From Adiantum capillus-veneris (Eukaryota > Streptophyta > Polypodiopsida > Polypodiales > Pteridaceae), in the NCBI GenBank assembly GCA_014529385.2, contig CM043953.1:65488372-65552371 (forward strand): a DNA stretch of 64,000 nucleotides, written 5' to 3'. Within the stretch, counting starts at the first letter, position 1; every line of letters begins with the position of its first letter. The notes under the pieces were generated by a model. That model saw only the letters and a program-made list of their open reading frames with translations. It ran no database searches and had not been told where the DNA came from. Made by a program: the position numbers and the translations under genes. Shown one piece after another: positions 33,255 to 44,311 of this stretch.

Positions 33255-33278
33255 AGACATCATACGCGTATGATGTCT
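33255..33278. repeat. ACGCGT palindrome, copy 9 (24 bp, perfect)
   Basis: Preceded by attttgacacaaa, as before copy 6; followed by ccagcatgattttga. Confidence 0.97.
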
Positions 33279-33444
33279 CCAGCATGATTTTGAGCCCAGT
33301 TTGCATATTTTTTCACCTACCCTTCATCCTTAGGCCCTGAATAGCTCATGTTTCAATTTTCAAGTCATTTGAATAGTTAAAAGCTTCATTTCGGCTTTCA
33401 GTACTAAAAAGACGCTAACTTCTGAAATTGGAGTTACAGGATCC

Positions 33445-36400
33445 ATGGATTCCGCCAAGTCATCAGCAACAAAGAGAAAAAGACCGACAATCAAAGATGC
33501 TCTTGCAGAAGCAGAACCCTTTGACATTCCAGCAGAAACCCTCAAGCCAACCAAAAATTGGGTGGAGGAAGCAGTACTGGAACAAGAGGGAATAAAGATC
33601 TACCAGGGGACTTTCAGAGATCCTCAAGGGCAAGCAGTGGATATACCAATGATCCCACAAGAATTGGTGGATTATAGCAGGTCAGAGAACATCAGCAGGT
33701 AACTGGAAAGGGCAGACTTGCACAGATTCTTCACCTCGAGACCATCAGGTATAGATACAAGAAGAGTGTATGAGCTGGCAACCTCCATTCAGAAGGATGG
33801 GAAAGCCACATTGACAGCAATAGATGGAGAGAAAGTAGAGGTACAGATCACTCCACAGCTCATTGCAGATGCATTGAAGCTGCACAACAACGGGAGCTCT
33901 GTCAGGGAAAGAAGGGAGGCTATAGAGGTTTATGGGTCCAAGAAACAGAATGCAACCTATGGAGATATGGCAGACCAAAGAGGGGCAACCCTTTGCCGAC
34001 TGTACAACCAGTTTCTCCATATTTGCAGTAAAAGACCGCAAAAGTATACGACACCACCCCATGCCATTGCAACTACCATCACATGGGCATTGAAGAGCAA
34101 TATGCCAAAAGAGGTGAATTACGCTCAACACATCCACGAGCAAGTAATTGCCATGCACAACGAGAAGCCAAAGTATATAGGAGGAGCTGAAGTTCTGACA
34201 AGAATAGCTTATGAAGCTATTGGAGCCAGAGATCAATGGCCAAAGGTTCCCTCCCAGGATTGGGTGGCTTCGAGAAGCCGATGAGAAGGAAGAACAGCCT
34301 GAAGTATCCAAGAGGGCGTCCACAAGAGCACGCAGGAAACTAGAAATAGTTTCAGAACCTGAAGAGGATGTGGATGAGCCGCTTATGAAGAAAGCAAAGA
34401 AGAAGGTTGCTCCCAAGCAAACCAAAAGTCAGAAAGCGGCAAGAATGGAAAGACTGGTGGAGCAGTTTAGAGCGGAAAGAGCTCTAAAGGGGGACTTTGA
34501 AGAAAAGTGGGTTCCAGACCCCACTAAAGTCGGAACTAGCTCAGCCAGGCCACATGTTGATCAATATGATCAATATATTAGAGCTTATGAGGAGTCAGAG
34601 GCTATACTGGAGCAGCAACCTGTCGAGCCATACACTGAAGAGGAAGTACAGCTTTTAAAAGCTGAGCTAAAAAAGGACGACAAGGGGAAGAAGAAAGTAG
34701 ATGAGTCTACTGAACCTCAAGAGAAAGACGGGCAAGTAAACAAAGGGAAAGCCAAGATGACTGAGGACAATCAGCCCTCCTTTACTGATGTACCAAGCCC
34801 GAAGAAGACGGAAATCATTGTGGAAGAGACCACAGTAGAGATGGACACGGCTGGTATGGAAAAGCCGGAGGCCGGGACCAAGGAAAAGGAGATAGATCCA
34901 ATTCAGCAAAAGAAAAACGATTATGAGGATCTGGTAGCGATAGGGTACACTGAAGAAGAGGCCCTTGAGGCAGTCTATGGGATCCCCCTACAAAAACAAG
35001 ATGATCGGAGAGGGACAGAGGAAAAAATAAAGAGTACAAAAGAGAGTGAAGAGAAACTGGACGAGCAGAACGTACTAGAAGAGCCGAAGCCAGTGGAGGT
35101 GGTGGCAGAAAAAGCTTTAGAGTTGACAGATGAAGATGAAAAAGACATGCACATGGTGCATGAACTGCTCAGCAAGATCAAGGAAAGATCCAAGGCAAAG
35201 GAAGTGGAGATTGAGATAGCCAAACAAAGGGAAGCCGAGTTGTAGAGGAAATTAGAGAATGCTATGACTGAATCTGAAAGTCATAAAGCATCACTCTACG
35301 ACGCGGAAAACGAGAGAGACGGCTTGATACTCCAGCTAGCCGAGGCTTCAAGAGAAGTAACAAGTGCACAGGAAGCAAGGGAGCGGATGGAAGACGACTT
35401 GGAGGCGGCTAAAGATGAGCTCATTGAGCTAAGGGAAAGAGTCAAGCTCCAAGAAAGAACAATCACTAGACTCAGGACTACTCCTAGAGCTAGCAGAGCA
35501 GGAACCGATCAAGAGGGAGCTCTTGTACCAGCTCTGGAAGACCAGGTCTGAAGCTTACAAAGAGAGCTAAGATTAGAGCAAGTGCAAAGGTTGCACATTG
35601 CAGAGGGATCATTGGCAGCAGAGGAGAGGCTCACTTTAGAAAATCAAACACTTAGAACAGAGAATGAGACCCTCCGCAAACAACTCCAAGATCTACAAGA
35701 GCAACAAAGAAGAGAGACAGAGACACCACAAGAAGAATCAGGTGGAGCAGCCATAGAGCTACCAGAAACTGGAGAGGCAACCACAATTGAAGATCCAGCC
35801 CTAGTTCAAGAGGTGGCCTGAACTTCACGAATCTCTGAAGAAGAAGAACAAAGGCTCCATGACCAAATAGAAAAGTCAGCAGAGGAGAGTGCCAAGGCGG
35901 AAATGGAATGGGAGAGGAGACTCCTAATCTCCATTAGACTTCAGGGACTAGACACAAAAGTGCTCCATGAAGAGTGGATGCAACCCAGCCTGCCTCTCCC
36001 TTTGATGAAGTTTGAAGTGATAAAAACGAAAAAGAGAATAGAGGAGGAGCAGTATGTCGCTCTTTACGAAGGCGACATCACAAAAGAGGAACAATCAAAG
36101 AAGATTGTAGATTCGCAGCCTAGATGGAGGAAAGGTTGGCTGAACAAATACCCAGCCTACCTCATCTACTTGGTAGAGGCACCAAAGGAGATTCAGGAGG
36201 ATGCAACCTTCTGCCCGGTGCCAAGAGTCAGAAGCTGGAAAGAGCATGGCAGGATTGCAGAAAAGAAGCCAAATTGGCTTAATTACCCCAGGATGCCAGG
36301 ACCAAAGGCAGGAGAGAGAATAGGTAAAGCCTACATGGTGAAAACCCGAACGGGCACCATCAAGCTCTTTACTGGCTCTCCTGACCTTTCGTGTCAGATG

Positions 36401-36721
36401 CTCAAGAAAATTTGCAGGACTCTCTTAGCTTGCATTGAAGTGTTCGCGCCAGATAAAGCCACGACCTCGAGTCTACTATCGACGGCCGACACAGTGACTG
36501 ATATGATGTATGATCTTTCATTGCAGCCTTCTCCAAAAGTGTTGCACCTCCTATACCAAAGGATTATGTTTTTGCCTAGCTTCCACATGCAAACATTCAA
36601 AGAAGCTTTCTACACCGGCTTTTTCACCCACGAAAGCAAAATATTCGGCCCAACCTTGACCATCGGCAACCTACGATACGAATCACATTTGCAGATGCTC
36701 AAGACGACAGGACTTTATTGA
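33445..36721 (+). pseudogene. Extra downstream ORF of the gypsy element, coiled-coil protein of unknown function, broken
   Basis: A reading frame of roughly 1090 codons lies between pol and the 3' LTR, on the same strand. It is interrupted by a frameshift near 34250-34285 and by in-frame stops at 33700-33702, 35243-35245, 35549-35551 and 35819-35821. The N-terminal part (33445-34280) is globular-looking (R-F-F-T-S-R-P-S-G, I-A-D-A-L-K-L, A-T-T-I-T-W-A-L-K). The middle (34280-35900) is very rich in E, K, Q and R, with heptad-like stretches (R-L-T-L-E-N-Q-T-L-R-T-E-N-E-T-L), probably a long coiled coil. The C-terminal part (35903-36721) is again globular, with R-W-R-K-G-W-L-N-K-Y and many aromatics. 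I see no signal peptide or membrane segment, so it is not a typical envelope-like protein. Giant Athila/Tat elements often carry extra ORFs here. I do not recognise this one. Confidence 0.8.
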
Positions 36722-36756
36722 CCAATCATAAAAGTCATGTCAGGGACGACATGAAC

Positions 36757-36770
36757 GCGGAGGGGGGGAG
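36757..36770 (+). other. Polypurine tract of the gypsy element
   Basis: gcggagggggggag directly abuts the 3' LTR start TGTTGAG. Confidence 0.92.
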
Positions 36771-37708
36771 TGTTGAGCCATCAGAGGATCACACCCACAT
36801 TTTTGCTCACACTCATCATTTTGTAACCATTGATTGTAATAAATATCTTTCCGACATTGATTTTGAATTGAGCCATTCATTAAGTAACGGGACTCAATTG
36901 AGTTTCCAGCTTGTAATTCCGAAGTAATTTCACTTGCTGATGTAATTAGTTAGAGATGTTCTCACCTCCAAGGCTGAGGTATATAAGCCAAAGTTTTTGT
37001 AACCTAAGGGGATTCAGATTATTAATCAAAGTGAGTTTTTGAGCGCCGTGACTGTGTCTGAGAGAGAGTGAGAGAGAGAGAGTCTTATCCACTTGCTACG
37101 CGAGCTACGGAGCCGCCATTGGAGAAGCGACACTGCCATTGTGTTAGCAACGGCGAGAGCTACGCACAGATACCAAGAGTGCGCGCTATCGGCTTCTATG
37201 TGTGGTAAGTTCCTACGAGCTTCGGTGTGAGTTTTCTTCCAACTCGTGTGTCGGAATGGAGCGTGCAGCATATCTATAGAACCACAACGAGTAGAGCTAC
37301 GCATTAGTACCATCGGAGTCAAGTTTCGGTCACCTGTATTTTTCGGCCTGTCTTCATACGCGTTTACCGCACGGAGTGATTATAGGTTGATTTTGCAGTT
37401 TAAGTCTTTAAGGTGTTGTTTTTACCTACTGTATAGACTTCCCCTTGAGTTTGAGATCGATTCAATGATTCTAGATCCTGTTTCGTATAGCATTCGTTCG
37501 TAGTAAGGATTTCAGTCACTTGCGTATTTTAGAACTTAGATTTGATTTCCTTAGTAGTGATTGTCATTAGAAGGTCGAGTAGGTGATTCGACATCCACCT
37601 AGTTGTTTCCATGCGCCTGCGGGTCAAGCTCCGTCATCGTCTGACAAATTCTGTTGTTGGTTGAGTTCTCGCTATTTAGCTTCCGCTAGCGGCGTAACCG
37701 CCTTAATA
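36771..37708 (+). repeat. 3' LTR of the 19-kb gypsy element
   Basis: 938 bp, equal in length to the 5' LTR. Begins TG and ends TA (probable CA mutation), followed by the target copy cattc. TATA-like site at 36980-36987; palindrome half-site tcatacgcgt near 37354-37363. Confidence 0.96.
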
Positions 37709-40683
37709 CATTCACGAGATGATTGCTTCAGCCCATACAAGGTCTTAAGAAGCCGGCATACCATCTTCTTTGAACCATGAATAACAAACCCACTTGGTTG
37801 CTCCATGTACAAATCCTCGTGCAAGTCCGGATGTAAGAAAGCTGTCTTTACATCCATTTGCTTCAACTCCATGTCTTCTGTAGCTACCAAGGCAAACAAC
37901 ATACGCAAAGTAGACATCTTCACCACTGGGGAGAAGATCTCGTCAAAATCAATGCCCTTCTGTTGCTTGAATCCTTTAGCCACAAGCCTTGCTTTGTACC
38001 TAGGCTTTGCATCCATTGAACACAATTTTATCTTGTAAACCCACTTGCATGGTAGTGCCTTCTTACCCTTTGGCAAAGGAGTAAGCTCCCACGTTTCATT
38101 TTGGATCAACGAATCCATCTCTGACTGCATAGCCTGCTCCCACTTGAGCTTGTCAACACTAGACATGGCCTCATCATAACATGATGGCTCCCCGCAATCA
38201 GTCAACAATACATAATCCATAGAAGGCACAAAACGTTGAGGCTGTCTTGCACGCCGCAATGAACGCCTCAAAGACTGTGCAGGAGGTGCATATGGCTGTC
38301 CCACATCTACATGATCTCCCAACAAGGGCTGATCTCCCACTTGAGGGTCAATGGGCTGCCCACGAGCAGCCATGGGACCATCATACCGATGACCATCCTC
38401 CTCAAATATCACACGCCGAACCTCAACCGTTTGCGGTGATGCTCTATACATAGAGTCCTCATGAAAAACAACATCATGGCTGCGCACAATCTTCCTGTCA
38501 ATAGGATCCCACAATCGATAACCCATCTCACCAGAGCTACCATAACCCAAGAAGATACATCTCTTGCTCTTTGGATCCAATTTGCTGCGTTTTGCCTTAG
38601 GTACATGTACATAAGCTTCACAACCAAAAACACGAAGGTGACCATACGAAGGTGGCAAACCTGTCCATACCTCTTCAGGCACTTTGAAGCCCAAAGGAAC
38701 ACTAGGTGAACGATTTATCAAATGCACAGAAGTGGCAACAGCTTCAGCCCAAAATCCATTTGACAAACCAGCCATAGAAAGCATACTACGGACTTTTTCT
38801 TGTATAGTCCTATTCATGCGCTCTGCCACACCATTTTGAGGAGGTGTATAGGGAGCACTAAGCTCGCGCCGTATACCCTTCTCAACACATAATGTTGTGA
38901 AAGCATGAGACATAAATTCACCCCCATTGTCCGTACGTAAGCACTTCATCTTACAACCTGATTGGTTCTCAACAAGAGCCAACCATTGCTTAAATATATC
39001 AAACACCATATCCTTCTTACGAATGGGGTATGCCCATACCTTCCTGCTAGCATCATCAATGAACGTAACAAAGTACATAGCACCTCCAAGAGAAGCATTG
39101 GGCATCGGCCCACATACATCACTATGCACCAAAGCTAGCTTTTCCAAAGGTCTGTGTGGAGCACTTTTCTTATGAGAAGACCGAGCATGTCGACCATAAA
39201 GGCAATGCTCACAAAACTCAAAACCACCAAAATCTGAAACGGGAATGTAATCCGCACGTGCCAACAACTTCAAACCTTTTAGTGAAATATGCCCCAAATG
39301 CTGATGCCATAAAGAAGCAGGAGGTTGCTCAGTGATCCCCACAATGTGATCAGCCACACTAGCTACACAAAGGGAATACAACGTATTCCTCTTAGCACCT
39401 TTAACCAAAACAAGGCTGCCCTTAGTGATCTTCCAACCTCCATCACCAAAAGATACATTGAAACCAAGTGAATCCAACTAACCCACACTAATCAAGATTT
39501 TTGCAAGAGCCGGCACATGACGCACACGCTGCAAGACAAACGTAGTAGAGTTTGGCATAGCCAAATGAATATCCCCAATGCCATGAATCTGCATAGAACG
39601 CCCATCGGCAATCCTGACAGTACCTGTGCTAGAAGCATCATAGTCATGAAACCACGACCTATGAGGCGTAACATGAAAAGAAGCACCACTGTCAATGACC
39701 CAATCCATAGGCATACTACGCTCATGAGTGAGAAGAAAAGCGTCATCAAAATAGGATGCAAGCAACACATCACCAAGCTCTTCACTAGTAGCACTAGTCG
39801 GAGCACATACATGGTCATCTTGAGAGCTACACTCTCCCTGTGTTGCATTTAACTCCTCAATCTTGACATTGGATTTAGGCTTGTCCTTAGCATCATGGTC
39901 TTTCTTCTTACCATCTCCATTTTCCCTTTTCCACTTGTAGCAATCCTTTTTGAAATGGCCTTTTCTACCACAATGAAAACATTCCACATCCTTTTTACTT
40001 GTGCCTGCACGGGACTTGCTTCTAGATTTACCCCTGTTGGACTTATACTTGTCCATAGTCCTGCCTCTGACAACCATTGCACTAGAAGACTTACTACCTG
40101 CGTTATTCTTTCGATTAATCTCTTCCGTGAGAAGACTAGACTCCACATTAATACTTGTCAACTCATCCACAGGAACCGAGTTACTTATGGTTGTCCTAAA
40201 TGTGTCCCATGATTCAGGCAACGTGACAAGTAAAAACATAGCTTTTACATTGTCCTCAAACGTAATTTTCTGTGTAGCAAGTTGGCTGAAAATTGTATTG
40301 AACTCATTCAAATGCGCATTCATGAAAGCGCCTTCCTCCATTCGCAAATCAATAAGTTTTTTAATCCAATACACCATAGAAGCAGCCGAATGCTTATCAT
40401 ACATATCGCAAATCCGCTGCCATAGCTCATAAGCTCCACCCTGTGCATCTTTCACATTGTAATAAACAGACTTTGAAAGGGAAAGCCTAATGGTAGACCT
40501 GCACATCTCATCTAACTCCTCCCAATCATCCCTTTCCATGTTCTCTGGCTTAACTCCCTGCAACTTTAGAGGTTGAATCTGTTTCTTCTGCACCAAGACA
40601 TCCCAAATCTGATCTTTCCAATATGAGAAGTTAGCACCATCCAACTTCTCAATATTGAAAACTGTGTCCTCTTTAGTGCCCAT
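37709..40683 (-). CDS. Copia-2 polyprotein, N-terminal part: gag, protease, integrase, start of RT
   Basis: Start chosen at 40683 (M-G-T-K-E-D-T), because the homologous Copia-1 frame starts at the same place and the 31 codons upstream look unrelated. Gag ends in a good CCHC knuckle, C-F-H-C-G-R-K-G-H-F-K-K-D-C (about 39935-39985). The protease has V-I-D-S-G-A-S (about 39700). An in-frame TAG at 39478-39480 separates protease from integrase. Integrase follows: H-H-C-C finger (about 39310-39210), then H-S-D-V-C-G-P, R-T-D-N-G-G-E and G-V-A-E-R-M-N-R for D, D and E. RT begins with M-D-V-K-T-A-F-L-H and runs to Y-G-L-K-Q-S, where the gypsy element cuts it. The frame resumes at 18691. Apart from that stop and the insertion the polyprotein is complete (about 1350 codons), a normal length for this family. 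Confidence 0.95.
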
Positions 40684-41850
40684 TACAACAAGAATACAAC
40701 AATGAGAAACCTGTAACCAACCAACAAACTGCCACAACAAAGTAGTGTTGCAAATCTGACAACACCTGCTGCTCAATCAAAGAGCAAACGCATAGAGTAT
40801 AAATCAGCCCATAATATGGTCAAAAAACGTACGTAGAAATCCACAAACAAATGCATAAACCCGTGACACCTGTAACTCAACCGGCCTAGGCAAACTGTGC
40901 CACAAAATGCATCAACAATGAGCTGTCATAGAGGCATAAACATACTCCATGTCTGAATAACCACAATAGAGACATAAGCTGACCAAGCTTACACAAATCC
41001 GTGAGCATAAATGGATCCAAGTGAGCATATAACCAATGCACAAGCTCAACCAAGTCCAATCTCTACTGTCAACCAAGTACCTATCCGTACTCAAACCGCA
41101 ACACTGCAAGCAAGAGCAAACCCGCTCTATGTATAAGTGAACCAAATCTCCACAATATCATGCATAAAGAGTGTCTGTCAAACTGCCATATCCACATCCA
41201 TCAACATACATAGATGATGTAAACCTGTAGCTCAAGAACACGCATAAACAGACTGCCCAGAAGAGTAGAAGCTCCCACTCAAACCACAACCATATACATG
41301 GCTGTCCCACAGTCAAAATACATGTTTTGTAACCACAGAAGAAACCTATATCCAAAGCTCCCTATAACCTGTAACCTGTACCCCGTACCTGTACCTGTAC
41401 CTGCACTTGTACCTGTACCTGTAGTCGAAGAAGACAATGTCGCCAAAACTCCCACTCTATCTGTGTGTATGAGGACACTCCAAGAAGAGGCTACACACTC
41501 TCAAATGAGCTGTGGGCTCACGTAAGTGGAAGACACTACAACAATGGCACCTGTAATGGCTATGGAAGCTCTGGCAGCAGAAAACTACCAAAGAGAGCTG
41601 AAAAACGCAGCTCCTAGTCTGTAGCTCGGATGGGATTTCTAATGGCACGAATGGCTCCGCAAGGGGGGTTAAACTACAGGACACCTGCTGAAAATACTCG
41701 CGGAGTGCTGAACCTTCCAATGCCAAGCTCAGAAAAACCTTCTGCTCTTTAGAAATGCGTGCGTGCACGAAACCGAAAAACGGCAATGAAACAGCAGCAA
41801 GTTTCAACACACTCAACAATGATGATGAAGCTCTCAATGCTCTCAATACC
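40684..41850 (-). other. Copia-2 leader, with a CTGTAC-type short tandem repeat
   Basis: 1.2-kb untranslated leader between the primer-binding site and gag. At about 41362-41424 a hexamer-like array (cctgta/acctgt units) occurs. No coding motif on either strand. Confidence 0.75.
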
Positions 41851-41864
41851 AAGCTCTGATACCA
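41851..41864 (-). other. Copia-2 primer-binding site, tRNA-iMet type
   Basis: Minus-strand TGGTATCAGAGCTT lies two bases inside the 5' LTR edge. Confidence 0.93.
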
Positions 41865-41866
41865 CT

Positions 41867-42053
41867 TGTTGGGATCGGAGAGCACACACACAGAGAGCCA
41901 ACACGAAGAAGGAGATAGACACAGTGTATGGCGGGGCGGTACTCACACTACAATGTGTAGTTATGAGTATAGTTATTATGAATGAGTAAATGAATGGCTG
42001 TACATGGACGGCTGAACAACGGGCAGCCGGGCACACGGGCCTTTAACCCAACA
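41867..42053 (-). repeat. Copia-2 5' LTR
   Basis: 187 bp, two differences from the 3' LTR at 17373-17559; followed by the target copy tcttg at 42054-42058. Confidence 0.96.
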
Positions 42054-42058
42054 TCTTG

Positions 42059-44311
42059 AGCCTTGACATTTTGTCTTGCACGTGCAGGTCCATCTTCTTG
42101 AAAGACAACTCTTCTAATCTCCTCAACCCTCTCTGGTTTAGAATGATATTTGGATTCATTAAAGTGAACATCATTGCTGCGGACAACCTTTCTGGATTCG
42201 GGATCCCAAAGTCTGTACCCCATCTCACCAGAATTACCATAGCCTAGAAAGATGCACTTTCTACTCTTTGGCTCAAGTTTGTTCCTAAATTCCTTTGGAA
42301 CGTGCGTATATGCCTCACAGCCAAAGACTCTGAGATGCTTGTATGAGGGCATTTTGCCTGACCATACCATCTCTGGCACTAAATCCTTCTGCAAAACCTT
42401 GCTAGGAGATCTATTTACAAGATGAACAGCTGTTGATACAGCTTCAGCCCAAAACCCATTTGGCAGCTGTGCATTAGACAACATACTTCTGACCTTCTCT
42501 TGTATGGTCCTATTCATCCTCTCAGCAACACCATTTTGAGGAGGATTGTAAGGAGCAGTAAGTTCACGTTTTATACCTTTTGACTCACAAAAGTCCTAAA
42601 AGGCCTTTGAAACATACTCTCCACCATTGTCAGTGCGTAAGCATTTAAGCTTCTTGCCACTTTGATTCTCCACAAGTGTCACAAAAGTTTTGAAAACACT
42701 AAACGCTTCATCCTTGTGCTTGAGAAAGTAAACCCATACTTTCCTCGAGTAATCATCTATAAATGTCATAAAGTAAGAAGCTCCCCCTAGAGATAGGTTA
42801 GACATAGGTCCACACAAATCACTATGAACAAGTGCCAACTGTGTATCTCTTCTACTGCTTCTATGCTTATGTGGCTGCTGTGTTTGCTTACCATACAGAC
42901 AATGTTCATAGAATTCAAAATCATTAAATGAAAAGCCAGGCAAATAACCAGAACGAGACAAGATTTCCATTCCCTTCTTGGACATATGTCCTAACCGGCT
43001 ATGCCACAAAGAAACGTTCGGCTCCTCGGTTACACTGATTACATTTTTAGAGACATTTGATACATAAATCATGTAAAGTCATAGAACCCTTGGATATCTT
43101 CCACATGTTCTGTCCAAAAGTGGTGACGTAGCCAGCATCATCAAGTAAACCTGTGCTGATCAAGCTCTTTGTAATCGCGGGAACATGTCTCACATTCTTC
43201 AGCGTGAAAGAAGAGCCATTCTGAAACTTCAATTGAACATCTCCAACACCTAAGATCTCACATGTCTGCCCATTGCCTAGCCGAACATGATCTTTAGTGG
43301 TCACATAAGAGGTAAACCACTCCTTGTTTGGAGACACATGAAGTGATGCCCCTGAGTCTATAATCCAGTCACTCAGTGCATTTCCATCATATGCTATAAG
43401 AAGAGCTAAGTCCATTGTATTCTTCAAGAAGTAGATGTCTCCTGACACTAGATTGTTATCCTCTGCAACAGTGTTTGTCACATTTATTTCTTGAATCTTC
43501 ACTGAGGACTTGTTCTTCTCACCATGGTCTTCAGCTTTCTCTTTTCCTTTTTCTGCTTTCCATTCTCTGCAGTCTCTTTTCATGTGACCCTTCTTGCCAC
43601 AATGGTAGCATTCTATGTCACTCTTGCCTTTAGCACTGCGGGACTTGCTACGAGACTGATTCCTCTTTCCACCTTTGTACTTTTCTTTGGTCCTTCCCCT
43701 GACAACTAAGGCTGTTCCTTTGCCTTTGTCCATTGTCTTTCTATTGGTTTCTTCAGTAAGCAGACTTCCTTCTACACCTGCTATGTTCAAACCATATGGA
43801 GGTGCAGAATTACTCAAAGTGTGCGAAAAGTGTCCCAACTTTTCGGCAATGTGATCAACAGGAACATAGCTCTAACATGTTCATCAAACTTGACACCTTG
43901 AGCTGACAACTGACTGTAGATTGTGTTGAATTCATTCAGATGATTGGACATAGGTGTCCCTTCTTTCATCTTCAAGTCAACAAGCTTCTTAAGCCAGTAT
44001 ACCTGTGAAGCTGCACTCTGCTTCTCATAAAGATCACTCAACTTTAACCATGCTTGATAAGCCGACATCTCGTCTGCTACATTGAAGTAAACGCTTTCTG
44101 CCAAAGTCAGCATAATGGTAGAAAGTGCCAATTCATCCATTTCACTCCATTCATCTTCGTCCATATCTTCTAGTTTTATCCCCTTGAGCTTTATAGGTTT
44201 TATCTGCTTCTTTTGTACCAACACGTGCCAAATCTACTGCTTCCACAATGGGAAATTTGTTCCATCCAGCTTCTTGATATTGTAAAGAGCAGTGTCCTGT
44301 GATCCAGCCAT
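42059..44311 (-). pseudogene. Copia-1 polyprotein, N-terminal part: gag, protease, integrase, broken
   Basis: Start at 44311 (M-A-G-S-Q-D-T), aligned by eye to Copia-2. Gag has a stop at codon 26 (44234-44236, TAG) and a frameshift near 43820-43835. It ends in a CCHC knuckle, C-Y-H-C-G-K-K-G-H-M-K-R-D-C (about 43580-43620). The protease carries I-I-D-S-G-A-S (about 43360). A frameshift near 43060 and a stop at 42596-42598 break the integrase, which keeps H-S-D-L-C-G-P, R-T-D-N-G-G-E and G-V-A-E-R-M-N-R. The frame runs into the Copia-2 target site at 42059 and resumes at 17372. The order and motifs match Tnt1-type copia. No product could be made from this copy. Confidence 0.93.

Larger units (their letters stand above)
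30627..33444 (+). other. 2.8-kb noncoding region of the gypsy element, between pol and the extra ORF
   Basis: Starts with a purine run, aggagggggggagg (about 30647-30660), that resembles a polypurine tract although the LTR is 6 kb away. Five ACGCGT palindromes lie between 32270 and 33278, each in a loosely repeated setting (tgtctc-n-agcatgattttnnc). At 31910-31932 a 23-bp exact copy of the RT catalytic-box DNA occurs. The short frames here (31888-32160, 31929-32177) have no other recognisable content. Confidence 0.75.
18692..37708 (+). mobile_element. 19-kb Ty3/gypsy element (Athila/Tat-like), nested in Copia-2
   Basis: Two 938-bp LTRs (18692-19629, 36771-37708) with about 14 differences are flanked by cattc (18687-18691, 37709-37713). 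The left LTR begins AG where TG is expected and the right one ends TA where CA is expected; each looks like a single mutation. A tRNA-Asp-type primer-binding site (19632-19650) and a polypurine tract (36757-36770) give plus orientation. The interior (17.1 kb) holds a 1.4-kb leader with palindromes, gag-pro-pol in one frame (two stops), a 2.8-kb noncoding region with palindromes, and an extra ORF. The size and tRNA-Asp site suggest the non-chromodomain Athila/Tat branch. No chromodomain is present. Confidence 0.97.
17373..42053 (-). mobile_element. Copia-2: Ty1/copia (Tork/Tnt1-like), nested in Copia-1
   Basis: LTRs of 187 bp (17373-17559, 41867-42053) differ at two positions. The duplication tcttg flanks it (17368-17372, 42054-42058). 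The tRNA-iMet primer-binding site is at 41851-41864 and the polypurine tract at 17560-17575. Its own DNA is 17373-18691 plus 37714-42053. It is inserted in the Copia-1 polyprotein between integrase and RT. The joined coding length (37709-40683 plus 17615-18691, less one 5-bp target copy) is 4047 bp, an exact multiple of three. Confidence 0.97.

Noticed and set aside
20165-33278. CRISPR-like array from the repeated palindromes
   Set aside because: Spacings vary from about 120 bp to over 11 kb, the copies lie in retrotransposon noncoding DNA, and the context is eukaryotic.
33745-34425. 226-codon frame on the minus strand
   Set aside because: It is the antisense shadow of the extra gypsy ORF, with Ser/Cys/Leu-rich composition and no motif.
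33445-36721. Envelope-like (env) gene
   Set aside because: No signal peptide, transmembrane segment or cleavage-site pattern; a coiled-coil-rich soluble protein fits better.
41362-41424. Telomere-like repeat in the Copia-2 leader
   Set aside because: Units are cctgta-type, not the plant TTTAGGG repeat on either strand.
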